From contig CM039195.1 of assembly GCA_008360975.2 (NCBI GenBank), forward strand, positions 12,143,010 through 12,207,009: a stretch of 64,000 bases of DNA. The letters run 5' to 3'. Of the stretch, positions 38,301-49,369 are shown in pieces. The position numbers were made by a program, and so were the translations under genes. This DNA is from Lichenostomus cassidix (taxonomy: Eukaryota > Chordata > Aves > Passeriformes > Meliphagidae). Under the pieces are notes generated by a model. It did not search any database. It saw only the letters and a list, made by a program, of their open reading frames with translations, and had not been told where the DNA came from. Position 1 is the first letter of the stretch. Each line of letters opens with the position of its first letter.

Positions 38301-38750
38301 AGCCTGGGTTCAGGAGTTGCATCTCCTTTCCAGCTTGTCCAAAACCAACACACACACTGAAATAACCATCCCTCACATCCCTGATTCCTCTCTGAAAGTG
38401 CACAGAATATAAAAAACCCACAGGATGATGTCTTGCTGGGAGCAATCTCAGAGTGGAGAAGGTCTGGGATGCACAGTGCCCTTTGCCACTGCAAAGCCTT
38501 CCCGGGGTGCAGGGGCAGAGCTCCCTCAGGGTCAGTGCTCCCAAAAAGAGCTATTTACTGCCAAATCTCACCACAGTACAGGAGAAAAACCTGCAGCTAC
38601 TGTAGCTCTTCTATACTGAGAGATGTACAATATTTACCAACAAGCACCAAATGTTCTAAATGCGATTCTCTTCAATTCAATAATCCATCTGTCAATAGCA
38701 CAAACTAGATTCTGCGTATATTTTAAAGAAACAAAACATTTTGCATATCA
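35305..38750. other. Non-coding stretch with some CNE-like patches and a weak exon-like unit
   Basis: No gene is recognised. The segments at about 36440-36640 and 37470-37740 have even complexity and could be conserved. A plus-strand exon-like unit of 77 nt (37968-38044) has a fair acceptor (TATTTCCAG) and donor (AAG|GTAAAT) and an open frame, but the peptide is unknown. A 128-codon frame (36923-37309) begins just after an acceptor-like AG near 36917 but has no good donor. Confidence 0.45.
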
Positions 38751-38760
38751 TTGCACTTAC

Positions 38761-38802
38761 CCTTAGCTGTTCTCTTTCACAACTCATCTGTTGTTTTGAA
38801 CT
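38761..38802 (-). other. Candidate 42-nt microexon, gene unknown
   Basis: On the minus strand a pyrimidine tract of about 25 bases ends in CCCCTTGTAG at the expected place for an acceptor. It is followed by 42 nt and then a near-perfect donor (AGG|GTAAGT). Only one of three frames is open; it reads SSKQQMSCEREQLR, a charged, coiled-coil-like peptide, and the length is a multiple of three. These features fit a symmetrical microexon such as those spliced in neurons. I cannot assign it to a gene. With 64 kb of sequence a chance pair of good sites is possible. Confidence 0.3.
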
Positions 38803-38819
38803 CTACAAGGGGAAAAAAG

Positions 38820-39865
38820 AAAAAGAAAAAGCCAAAATAACTTTGAAAGCATAACATTCTTGCCACAACAAAGCTGCTAAGTCTACCCATCTTACACATA
38901 TAAATATTGGAGATGCAGCCATGTATCTAAACCCAATACTGTCCTGTGGATCTAGACAGAATCATTACTGGAAAAAAAAAAAAATTCCACTTATATTTTA
39001 AATTTACAAAGGTCAAAACAAAATTGTCTGCTTTTCCTAAATTCCCACTCAGTCATGCACCAGGACCTCTGGAACCGAACTTTCAAAGCTCTACTCAGGA
39101 AGGCATTCAGATTTGATTTGTCCATGTGGATAGAGGGGTTTTATGTCTGGTTGTTGTTTGGTTTGGTTTTAAATAAAGTTTTTAAATAAAGTAATTTTAG
39201 AATAACTTTAGAATCATTAGGGAGCATAATTAGCCTTGAAAGTGTAATCACTGTCAATGCTGTCATTAGTGTAGATGGCAAACAATCCATAAAACATGAA
39301 ATCAGATGCAATGTTTCTAAGGGTATCTCCAAAGGTTCAGAACACACTTATCACTGCTTTGTACTTAGAAACAGTTAGAATTCAACCCATACCCATTTGT
39401 TGAAGATATTTTGACCCTGTAGTGATGATGAAAATGGGAACTTCTCAGTCAAAGTTGGGTTGCTACAAACAAAATAAAACTGCCTGGTTTTCATCACAGA
39501 AGGAGTTCTAAAAAGTACATTACATGTGAAGCCTTCTACTTCTACAGCAAAAGTTTTACAACAGAGTCTCTGTGCGAAAACACAAACCTAAGAGAAAGAA
39601 ATGCTCTTTGAAGTTCCTAGCAGGGAATAAAAAGTAAAGAAATTCAGCATAGGTCTAATTACAATTCCCCTAAGGAGCCAAATTAAGCACAGCTGAAGCA
39701 ACTGTCACTTGCAGACTAATGATTCCACTTCTCAAAGTTCATGACTTTACACCATTTACGAGTCACTTTAAGGTTATCTTAGTCTGCATTATAAGTGTGC
39801 TTGCATAAATCTCAGGAGTTAACTTTGGATCTGAATTCCACATGAACCTCTTCACCTTGATTAAA
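38820..39865. other. Non-coding stretch, no gene recognised
   Basis: Apart from A-rich sequence at 38812-38830, which forms the pyrimidine tract of the candidate microexon on the minus strand, I see no gene or mobile element. Confidence 0.6.
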
Positions 39866-39872
39866 AATAAAT

Positions 39873-39924
39873 ATAATGGAATATTTCAGTTGGAAGAGAT
39901 CTGCAGTGATCATCTAGTCCAGGT
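39873..39924 (-). mobile_element. CR1 LINE 3'-end remnant
   Basis: About 50 bases match the complement of a CR1 3' region in order: GGAATATTTCAGTTGGAAG, then AGATCTGCAGTGATCATCTAGTCCAG. It is short and diverged, so this is an old insertion in minus orientation. The A/T-rich part just before it fits the degenerate terminal repeat of CR1. Confidence 0.7.
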
Positions 39925-39929
39925 TAGAA

Positions 39930-42900
39930 GTGAGTTTGGGTTGTTTTGTTCAGGGCTTTTCTTTACTATTTAAGTTTACTGGGTAAGTCCCCACACTAGA
40001 GATTTTAACCTCTGGTGGTGGGATGGAGGGGGAAATTTTGGAATGGAGGAAAGTGACATTTGTAAAAAACAAACAAAAAAGTCTATCCAATATTTGTAGA
40101 GTGGAGCAAGGGTTTTAGGTATTGACTATTTAAGCAGAAAATTAATTCTGTGTTTTAATTAGTAACTATATGCTACTGTAATCTGAAACAGAAAATACCA
40201 AACATCTCAGACACCAGAAAAACTTTATTTAAGATGGAAAAGATGCATTTATGAACAGTGGGAGAATGTACAGTAAAGAGGCAAAGAGAGGGCGACTGCA
40301 GCTTTACATACAACTGATCCTCCATATCTGGCAGTGAAACAAACAGAAAGAAAATTTTTTTAAACAGCTTTCATATGAATATGAGAACACCATTTGAAAG
40401 CATATTTGGATTCAATCTATCACCACCTCCATGAGACTCTGTTTATTGAAAGCAAATGATAAAAAACACCAGGGGCAATGTGTAGGACACACCAATGGTG
40501 GCAATTCCCTTGGTTCAAAACTCAACCAATGGTTGATTCCAAACTGTGTTTTAGCTACAGCAACAAAATCCATTTCAGAGCTGCCTTCCCTCAGAGTGAA
40601 CATCCACCTAGACAGCTCCCTCATCACCCTGCAAACCACGAGCTTTCCAGAAAAAAGCAGCAAGGCTTAGTGATGAGGCATTATAAAGATGAGAGTAAAA
40701 GGAAAAAAAAAATTACACAAACCAAGCTTACCTTAATGAAAAACAAAAAAAATCATAGTTTAAACACTGATGCCATCTGTCTGTCTGGCCCTCTATTTGT
40801 CAGTTCAAGTTTATTAAAATACATCTGGGAAAGGCTCATTTGGACACAAGCAGCTTTCTGTGTGTTCCACCAGTGCCAAATTTGCTCTCTCATTTTGTCT
40901 TTTTTGCTATCTGTGCCAGTTTAAGAGAAACATCCTGGCAGTACTGAGCACTTAAGGGAAAACATAAATAATGCATTTACAATATGTAAACCTGTACAGA
41001 TAAATGAGAAAAACTGAAAGCCATAACATATTTAATTAATGAGCAAGAGACCCTAGAAGCAAACCTTGTGCATATCCTGCAATTTTAAATACATTGCCTC
41101 TCAACCCTAAATTTACTTTGTTATGGCTCTGGATTGAACCATATGCAATTAACTATTTATTTATTTCAGTTTAAGACTGGTCAGAATGTAGAGTTCCATT
41201 GTGTCAACCTCTCACACGTAAGGGTTTTGTGGAAGAATGCCTACAAGATTGATTCCCTTTAAAGGATTTCATCAAGGAAAAATGTTCAAAGAACTACAGG
41301 GTTCTTTATAGGACAGCAGTCTTAGAAGACACTTGTGCTGTCAGGCTGCATCCTTTCAAACCAAAACAAGACCCTTTGGAAATCCTGTGCAACCTGCTGG
41401 TGTCACTGCCCATGGCTTCATGACTGGAATGGGAAAGTCTGTGTTGTTTTCTTTAAGACTGAAGACCTTCCAAATGGATTTATTAGTTCACTCTTCAGAA
41501 GGAGCAAGGGAAACTGGAAACCAAAGAGAAAATGGGACCCATCTGTGCATGAATGGGCAGATTGAGAGAGCAACAGCAGCACTCCAGGTGTTCAGGAACA
41601 CCAACAGCCCACCTGGGAAGGGTTTCTTTTGCTGTCAAATGTTTTAAGTGTCATTTTAAAGAAAGGGTTTAGGCAATGGGGAAAAGAGAGCAACAGAATA
41701 GTAATAAGGTTATTTACAGAAGTGAGTGCTTAAAATGTAAAGGAAAAGAACATTTTTAAGTACAACGTTCCCAAGTATTAGTTTTGCATTTTCAAATTCA
41801 AAATGTTTTCAGGATTGAGGTTATTTGAAATGGAGCACAGTCCCAGTGCTTGAAAAATAACAGCTGAACATCCAATGTCTTTCACATTCTAGATGTTTTA
41901 CCATAACTAACCATGTGTGGTAAATGAAAGGTTCCCTAGAATTGCTGCATTTCTTTTTCCACCTCAAAAAGGACAGTGCAAATATGATTACACTGATTTC
42001 ACCTACATGGCTATTTGCATTAGGAAAGGGCAGTTTGCAGTCAGTATCTACACATGAACTGTGAGAGGTAAGAAAGGCTTGGCACTGAGCAGAGTCCCAG
42101 TGCCTCTACCACAACCCACCTCCCAACTGCTGATTGCTTAGCATCTCACAGAGAAATCCTATTGCTCCTCATTCACACATAGATTAAAAAGCTGAAATCA
42201 AACCACAGATTATTCTGCCAGTTGTACAGTTGTGTTTCACTAGACACTTTGAGACAGTCCACACCAGTTCATACTATCTGCAAAATCTATCTGCCAGTGT
42301 TTTCTCTCATTAGACACTCATCTGACTGGAAAAGTCTTCAGTCAGAATTGAAATGCTTGGGTTTTTCCTTGCCAAGTTACCCAAATGGGCTGTGCTACAC
42401 AAGGACACACACCATGCACTGCTGTGTTTCATATAGACACAGTCACCCCTGCCATCACTTTATCACTTATTAGTGTTCATTATCTCATTGCCCTGCAGAA
42501 TTCAGAAGAAATGATACTCCAAGTTATTTAACAGGTGGAGAGAGTATGGGTTTGTACATAAATGTATAAATAATATTGTGTATTAATCCAAAATTGCTTC
42601 TTAGTGCTACATGTGAGAACCCAAAACATAAATGAAGAAACACCACCCATCCCAAGAGCTCACAATAGCACAAGTAAAGCCCAAAATTCTCAAAGACAGA
42701 AGACTCCTTAAAAACACCAGCAATTGCATAAACATACAGGATGAATTGAAGTGGAAATGGGCATTTCAGAGCCTTTGCTGGTCACTTGCAGCAACATCTA
42801 GAAGCTTTCAAACATCAAATCAGTATTTCTTTCTCAAGGAGTAACAGAGATCACCCTCCTTTTCCTCCACAAGCTGCTTGAATTTTCATCTAACATATCT

Positions 42901-43110
42901 CCTGAAAGCCCCCAATGTTAACAAAAGTCTAACAAGCAGACAACATGCTGCAACCCCCCAGACTTGGTGTTCCACTGTGTTTCTGACACCAAGGGGTACA
43001 GAATGTATACATCTGGGCATATGCAAATCCTTTCCTGAGCACAGAGCTTCGGCTCTCTCTTGGCTAGGTATATGAGTTTGCATGCAGGGAATTTTAATTT
43101 TCTGGGGTTT
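39930..43110. other. Non-coding stretch, no gene recognised
   Basis: No gene is recognised. The overlapping plus-strand frames at 40431-40670 and 40478-40924 (148 codons) share no similarity I know. Donor-like sites occur at about 39965 and 42069 without paired acceptors of equal quality. Confidence 0.55.
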
Positions 43111-43119
43111 TATTGCCAC

Positions 43120-43340
43120 CATCAGTTACTGTGGGACTGATTTATTCCCCAGCGCCCTTGGCTGGGTATTGTATATCGACTGGGGCTGCTGTCATAAATA
43201 TTTTGGGGTGAAGAACTGCCTCCAGTTCCGTGGGTAACACTGAGCAGAGGTAAGGTTTCAAGTGTCACATACAAGTGGGTTTATTTCTGCTGGAAGAAAC
43301 AGGCAATTATTATGGCCCATTGAGCTCAGATTAAGCATTT
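43120..43340. promoter_or_regulatory. Candidate conserved block with an exon-like core
   Basis: The core (43153-43249) is preceded by TTTATTCCCCAG and followed by GAG|GTAAGG on the plus strand, a fair splice pair giving 97 nt. Every frame contains a stop by 43234, so this form is not an internal coding exon. An earlier GG|GTAAC at about 43231 would leave one open frame of 26 codons. The block keeps CpGs and has no simple repeats, so a regulatory element or a non-coding RNA exon are both possible. Confidence 0.3.
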
Positions 43341-43344
43341 CCAT

Positions 43345-43765
43345 CAAAAAAAGAAAAAAGAGCCTAGTGCTACAATCCTTGTAAAGCTGTAAATGCAAAT
43401 GGGGACCATCTCATCATCCATAAAAAATAATCTATAGCTTTACAGGCTTTTCTCCCTCTCCTTTTCTTTTTTGCCCTCAAATTAGCAGCGTATTCCAAAC
43501 AGGATAATTTTATTCAGACAAGGAAAAGGAGAAAATCTCCAAAAATAAAATCGGAACTCTTTTAAAGATTCTCACATTAAAACAGTTTGCAAGCAATTAT
43601 TTCCTTTTGCAAAATGGCTCCTTTAACCAACTGAGAATACCCAGAGTCCAATTTTCACTTATTCCTGTCTTCAGGATAAGATATGTTTCTTCATCAAGAT
43701 TTTCTATGTTGAACATAATCAAGCAATATTCTATATTGCTTGAACAAAACTCTTACCTGGAAAAC
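43345..43765. other. Non-coding stretch, no gene recognised
   Basis: The part at about 43380-43560 has even complexity and may be conserved, with AT-rich homeodomain-like cores. No gene is seen. Confidence 0.5.
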
Positions 43766-43823
43766 ACAAGTTTTTTTGGGGTTTTTTTTTGTTTTAATTT
43801 TTGTTTTCTTTATTTTTTAATAG

Positions 43824-43957
43824 CCTCAGCTGTATGCCCAAAGCATGCTGCAGATCACAGACATTTGACCACATTTGCCTTTGGCTCTCTGAGACTATTC
43901 AAGGCAACTTGTGGTGCTGCAGCACAGCCTGGAAGTTCTTCCTTTCCCTCCATCCCT
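43824..43957 (+). other. Candidate 134-nt exon after a long T-rich tract, gene unknown
   Basis: A T-rich tract of about 50 bases (43771-43820) ends in TAATAG. It is followed by 134 nt and a donor-like CCT|GTGAGT. Two frames are open across the unit and one continues as part of a 151-codon frame (43607-44062). The peptide is not one I know. Two open frames and the low-complexity origin of the tract weaken the case for coding. Confidence 0.15.
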
Positions 43958-43964
43958 GTGAGTA

Positions 43965-46900
43965 AAATCCTGCAGGATGGCACAGCCCAGCCAGCACTGC
44001 AGCTTTCCCTGTGCTCCTGTCCCATTCCACGGTTAGTTCCCTGTTTTTTCTTAAAAAATTAGGAACTGTGGGTCTGTGCTGTGACCTTGTGAAAGGAGCA
44101 GTGCAGACAAGGACAGTGCTGGCTTTAATTTGGATTACACTCTCTGATCAGCCCTTGGACATTAAGGCACTGGAAACTGCCTTGCAGAGGGCTTTAATAT
44201 AAATTAGGAAAATAGTCTTTTGGAAAATATTTCCTGCAGGTACCATTCCAGATAAGCACCTGTGTGGGGAAGCCTCAGGATTAAATTCTGGATGTATGCT
44301 CTGCATGGAGCAATCCCATGAGCAACCTGATCTATGGTTAGTACTCAAATATAAACTCCTTTTATACATAAAGGACGAGCCACAGTGCACTTTATTTAAT
44401 TTCCATGCATAAAACAGAAAATACTATAAGGAGTAATCTGAAGGTAATGGCAATGTATGACAAAGAATAAACGGACACTATGAAAAATGTAATTAACAAC
44501 ACTGTGATGTTAAAGCAGCAAGCAGTACAGAATTGAAGTATGTTATCTTACAATGTAAACAGGTCCAAACCAAGCCTGGCATATTACATGTATTACCCTA
44601 TTCACTGCAGCATAAATAATTCTTGTTTCATAAGCATATGTTTATTAAAAGAATTTACTCTTGTAAAATCTTGCACCTTTGGGGGAAAGGATTTTAAGTT
44701 TCTTTCCTTAAAGTCCCTGCGCAGAAAAAGAAATATAAAATAATATAGATAATGGCATGAATACCAATTAAGTGATAAACACAAGCTAGTGTAAATATAG
44801 AATGAAGAAATTGGAGATACTAATTAGTGTCTGAATACCAGGTAGTGCTGAATTCTGAGGGTCTGCATTACCCAAACAAGGCAATAAATCTGATGTGCTG
44901 CAAAATCAGTTTTTTGAAGTAAAGATCATGGACAGAGATGACAACTAAAAACTACAGGCCAAAAATATACAGTGAAATTAAAACAGGGTTTAAGCAAAAA
45001 GTCCACTTCCCACAGAATTGTTTCTAGAAAATGAGTTCTGCTCTGCTCTTGCAGCTGCAGGTGACAGCTCAGAATGCCACTGGAAGGCAGAGGGGAGAAC
45101 AGCAGACTGACAATGAGGATATCACTGCAGACAGGCATGGATTTCACACAATTACCAAAGGCAGTTATGTTACAAATTGCTCCTACAGACACGGCCTGGT
45201 GTTATCAGCAAACATCTGCAAGGCCACTCGCTGTGCCTGTTGCTGATAAAAGGAGTCAAGTCCATTCACTCACCGATGCTTGACAAATTACAAAAAACCC
45301 AAAACACAGCTTTTAGCTGGCAGATCCACGTTATTGGCTGGAGAGGTCATTACAGAAGGAATCTGAGAAACCAGATATTGCCAAGTCAGCAAGAAGCCAC
45401 TGAACTGACAGATATCCAGACTTTCATTTGTCCCTTTCTCAGAGCTGCTCTTTTTCCAATTAAAACATTAATCTTCAGAGTGTCATAAAGTGAAAGGCTG
45501 TGTATGTGCATAAGTACATTTATAAAATAGTTTAATTTATATGAAGTGATACAAAACATAGTGATAGGTCTTATGCAGTATTAACCTTATAAATCAATCA
45601 TCAGTAAATGGATCTGCAAAACTTATTTTATTCAACTGCAGATAAAAAAAGGGAAAATCTTAAAATGTTTAACGTTTATATTCTAGGATTGTTTTTCAAC
45701 TGATGGATAATTAATAGCATCATCCCACTATACTGTAATTTAGTTGGTTAATCAAGCTATTGATGTTTTGGTTTGGGTTTTGTTTCCTTACAGACACATG
45801 TACTTAGTATAGATACTCTTGTCAGTAAAATTTGAATGCAAAAAAGAGGTGAACACCATGAAGTGCATTAAAATGACAGTCTGTTTCCATGTCCTACTCT
45901 ACCTAAAACCTGACATTTTGGTGGATAACTTCATTGCCTATGAAACATCTACCTGCTGCTTATCTTCAGCTCTTGGGAGAGAATTTCAAGGACATGAATG
46001 CAAGATGGAAATTGGTCATTAGGATCCCCACACATTTTCAATAGCACAATAGGGGTAATTCAAGGCATTAATGACATTTAGATGCCTTTCTGTTTTGCAC
46101 TGGAAAGGCAATGCTGAGTTCTGTGCTTGCACACACAAATCACAAATCAAAACACAAAGCCTTGTACCCTTTGCCACACTCATTGGGCTTTTTTTTGCTA
46201 TGAATCTTTTGAGAGAAGCAGAGCTTGCCTTTACTGCACTGATTTATCAAATTGTGGAGTCTGCAGGTGAGATTCTTCCCCTAAAGCACAACAAGGACAT
46301 GGAGGAATTATGCTTCATGAAGTTTAGAGAGAGAACTTCCCACCCTATGTGTGATGCTCAGTAAAATACACCCAAAACTGAGTTAACTTAGTTTTTTGCT
46401 TTTTAAATTAATGAATGAGTTAGCCCCAGAGGGAAGATCCCATCTGTTCCCCCAGCACTGGGGCTGTTCTTACTCTCCCAGCAGGAGCCTGACCTGGCTG
46501 TGCAGCAGGGCTCACTCCCCCTCTCCATCACACAGCTCCTCTGGCCATTGCTGTTCGTGCAGGAAGCTTGAATCAGCACAAAGAGCAGCAGCAATTTAAT
46601 GAGCTCTAGGACCAAGCCTGCCATAAGGAACTTTTTACATAGTTTTTTACAACTCGGGTAATGTTCCTCAGTGGAACTGTAGGTTCTACAAGCAGGCAGA
46701 ATGTTTGGCTCTCAGAGCCACAAACCAATCACTTTGGAAAGCTGTTGATACTCACTCCTACCCCAGTAAAAAAGCCTGGTTTGGTTCTGCTTTGTGCTGT
46801 AAATCTCACTTCCCAAAGGCAGTACTTTGCCCTTGCTTACAGCAACAGAATTGCAGAGAAACTCTACTGAAATGAGTAGCTTAGATTCAGTGATTTAAAG

Positions 46901-47060
46901 AAGGGTAAAAGTCTTCTGGCAGTCATCTGAAGAATAAATCCTGTTCCTTGCATTTACAAAATTGCTCAGAGATTCCCTGTGCCTCAGAGTATTCCAGAGA
47001 TGTGACAAGGCAGTGCAAATGCTCCTGGTGCTCACACCCAAGGGTCATTATGGAATGACA
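43965..47060. other. Non-coding stretch, no gene recognised
   Basis: No gene is supported. A good donor-like CAG|GTGAGA near 46267 lies inside a 97-codon plus-strand frame (46071-46364), but the possible acceptors before it are weak. Overlapping frames at 45031-45488 on three phases show that the region is open by chance. Confidence 0.5.
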
Positions 47061-47067
47061 AGAGTCT

Positions 47068-47160
47068 TCCAGGTTCATGATATCAGGAAGAAATCACAGA
47101 TGTAATTTTGGACTAGATGACCTTTAAAGACCCCTCCCAACCTGATCTATTCTGTGTCTC
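47068..47160 (+). mobile_element. CR1 LINE 3'-end fragment with internal deletion
   Basis: The 3' part matches the sense strand of the avian CR1 end: TTGGACTAGATGACCTTTAA, then CCCTCCCAACCTGATCTATTCTGTG. Just upstream, TCATGATATCAGGAAGAAAT resembles a CR1 motif normally found well over 100 bp further inside the element. An internal deletion, or two joined fragments, is therefore likely. The orientation is plus, opposite to the other three CR1 pieces. Confidence 0.8.
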
Positions 47161-47164
47161 TAAA

Positions 47165-48000
47165 TAAGTAAATCAGTAAAGCAAGGCTGTCCCTGACACT
47201 GTGTCCTACACCAGGAACTGCTCAGGTGGGATTCTTTACTCATATTCCCATAAACAGCTGAAGGAATAGTGCATATCCATAGGAACTGCACCTAGTGTTG
47301 CCTTTATCAGCCTAGAAATGAAACTTGAGATGATTTTATTGTAGGAGGTCATAGAAAAGGGAATCTTCCTTGGAGCTCCAGGGGCAGTTATGGAAGAATA
47401 TCCACAAAAGCCCAACCCCAGGGGGCTGAATACAGTTTGATAGGTTTGAGGAAATTAGCAGAGTTGATCAAAAGCACCAATTTGGAGGACAAGTGGTGAT
47501 GTGATTCCCCCCTAGGTCAAGCCCCTTCTCTTCTCTGGAGCCCCCCAGCCCTGTTACTAGTTGGACTTGTTGATGACACTGTGTCTCTTGAAGATTTTGT
47601 TCTCCACCTTGGTTCCCAGGAAGAAACAAGATAGGAGAGGAGCTCCATGCTATGCAATGGCTTTGGTCTTTCTAGCTGGGGGAAAGGGCAGGCAAAAGTA
47701 TTGGCAAGCTTACAAATATAGAAAAGGAAAGAGGCAAAAATCACTCTGGCATCAGTGGAAGGAATTATTTTCTGAACAATCAAAATTCTTTTCCTTCCTG
47801 GGGAAATGCACCTTTCAGGATTTAACTAACCTCCCCATTTGCCCACAGCCAACAGGTGAACAAGCTCAGGACAAAGCCAAAGTTTCTTGGGGTCTGCAGC
47901 ACTGATATCCTGAGAGGAAAGTGTTTAATTCTGCACAACAGTCAGAGCCAATAAGTGCACAGGGAAGGAAGGGCAGAGTACCTTAATCTCCTCTCCTAAA
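47165..48000. other. Non-coding stretch, no gene recognised
   Basis: No gene is seen. Opposed open frames at 47517-47783 (minus) and 47561-47905 (plus) overlap almost fully and neither is recognisable. Confidence 0.55.
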
Positions 48001-48009
48001 CAGCTTAAC

Positions 48010-48130
48010 TAACTATAGAAGATGCAGTGCCTCGCATTCAATAACTACTCAGTGCTTTGACTTGTTCCAGGAACGCATTACAGAGACTGTCAATAAACTT
48101 TAATTAGCAATATATTTTTAGTGGCAGTGC
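48010..48130. promoter_or_regulatory. Candidate conserved block with TTAATTAGCAAT core
   Basis: A repeat-free block retains two CpGs (48033 and 48074) and contains TTTAATTAGCAATA near 48100, a typical homeodomain-binding core of LIM and paired-class proteins. The texture is CNE-like. No gene covers it. Confidence 0.32.
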
Positions 48131-48139
48131 TACAGCTTG

Positions 48140-49300
48140 CTGCAATGAAACATTTCTCCCAAGAATTTCTAAAGCTTTCCTAAAAGAAACCTTGACTCTT
48201 AATAATGAAAGACATTTAGAGATTGTCATATAACAGCATCCATTAGGGCACTATATTCTTCTCACTCAGAAGTGGTAAGGTTACCTTGAGTAACTCAGTC
48301 TCATTTAAAATGTACTTTACTTTTCTGTTAAGAAAATGAACAATCATGGGTGAAAATGAGGCATGGCTGATAAAGTTAAACATTTTCTCCCACCTTTTCA
48401 TGAGACCAGGGCAATGGCCTCAGTGTCCTAAAAATAGCAAAGAGAGGGAAACATTTCCATCCTGTGTATGCGTGTGCACCTGCATGCACAGCCAGGCTCG
48501 TTCTGCAAACTGAATGTCATGTTCTCCAATGACCTCCACGATAACAAGCTTGAAATTGTGGCTTCAAAACTGCATTGTGTCGATGCCTTTTGAAGTCATT
48601 GCAGTGGCACATTGCACGCCATCCTCATGCCTCAATGTGCTGCTCCCAACAGCTCTAAAAACCTTTGTGGTGAGCTGTGATGAGGTGAGGTAAACTGTGA
48701 CCTGAAACCCTCAACAAACCCTCGATAAGGCAGACAGAAATCTTAGACTATATAAATGTGAAAGATCTAAATATAGTCTCTTTTTGCAATAAATATAACC
48801 TCTTTTTCACATAGCTATATCATCACATTTCTGCCACACCTTAGCCCAGACTGAAAGCCATCAAGGACAAAGAATTCCATCTCCAAGTTTTCCTACATTT
48901 ATATACAATAGAAGTGGAGAGAGGGGGAGAAGCATCTCTTCTCCCTGTGTGTGTCTGTGTGTTCCCATTGCAGGAGGGGACAAACCAAATCACAGTATCA
49001 ACTACCAACTCCAACATCACCTCATCATACACACCATCCATAACTCCATCTGCAATTCCAAAGGAACATTTCCCCTCATTTGCATGCAGGTGACTCTCCC
49101 AGAGTGGTGGCCAATACACCACAGCTGTAGCCTCCAGCAAGGTGGCATTTATTCACTGCTTTTCTTTCATCTTCAACATGGGTGACAATTCTGTGCTGCT
49201 TTCACACCTGAACTTGAAGAACTTCCTATACCAAACTTTGCAATGAGATAAATACCACAAAAGGTATTTTGACCTGCATATTATTTCTTTTTTTCCTCCC
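48140..49300. other. Non-coding stretch, no gene recognised
   Basis: No gene is supported. The part at 48530-48620 retains CpGs and may be conserved. A minus-strand frame (48841-49140, 99 codons) overlaps an imperfect CATCA/CATCC-rich region (49010-49050), with no family match that I know. Confidence 0.5.
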
Positions 49301-49312
49301 TTTTTCTCCCAG

Positions 49313-49363
49313 AAATGCTATATTAACATACATCAAGAAGGAAAGTGAACCCAAGGCCCTGAG
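49313..49363 (+). other. Candidate 51-nt exon, gene unknown
   Basis: A long pyrimidine tract (about 49280-49310) ends in TTTCTCCCAG. It is followed by 51 nt and a near-consensus donor (GAG|GTGAGT). Only the second frame is open; it reads NAILTYIKKESEPKAL before a split codon at each end, and the length is a multiple of three. I do not know a protein with this segment. Being on the plus strand, it cannot belong to the same transcript as the minus-strand candidate at 38761-38802. Confidence 0.25.
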
Positions 49364-49369
49364 GTGAGT

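Noticed and set aside
40478..40924. 148-codon plus-strand frame
   Set aside because: It overlaps another open phase, lacks splice signals and has no known motif.
46071..46364. 97-codon frame containing a good CAG|GTGAGA donor-like site
   Set aside because: No convincing acceptor lies before it and the protein is not recognisable.
48841..49185. Opposed open frames around 49 kb, one acidic and Val-rich
   Set aside because: They come from an imperfect CATCA-type patch, overlap on both strands and match no family.
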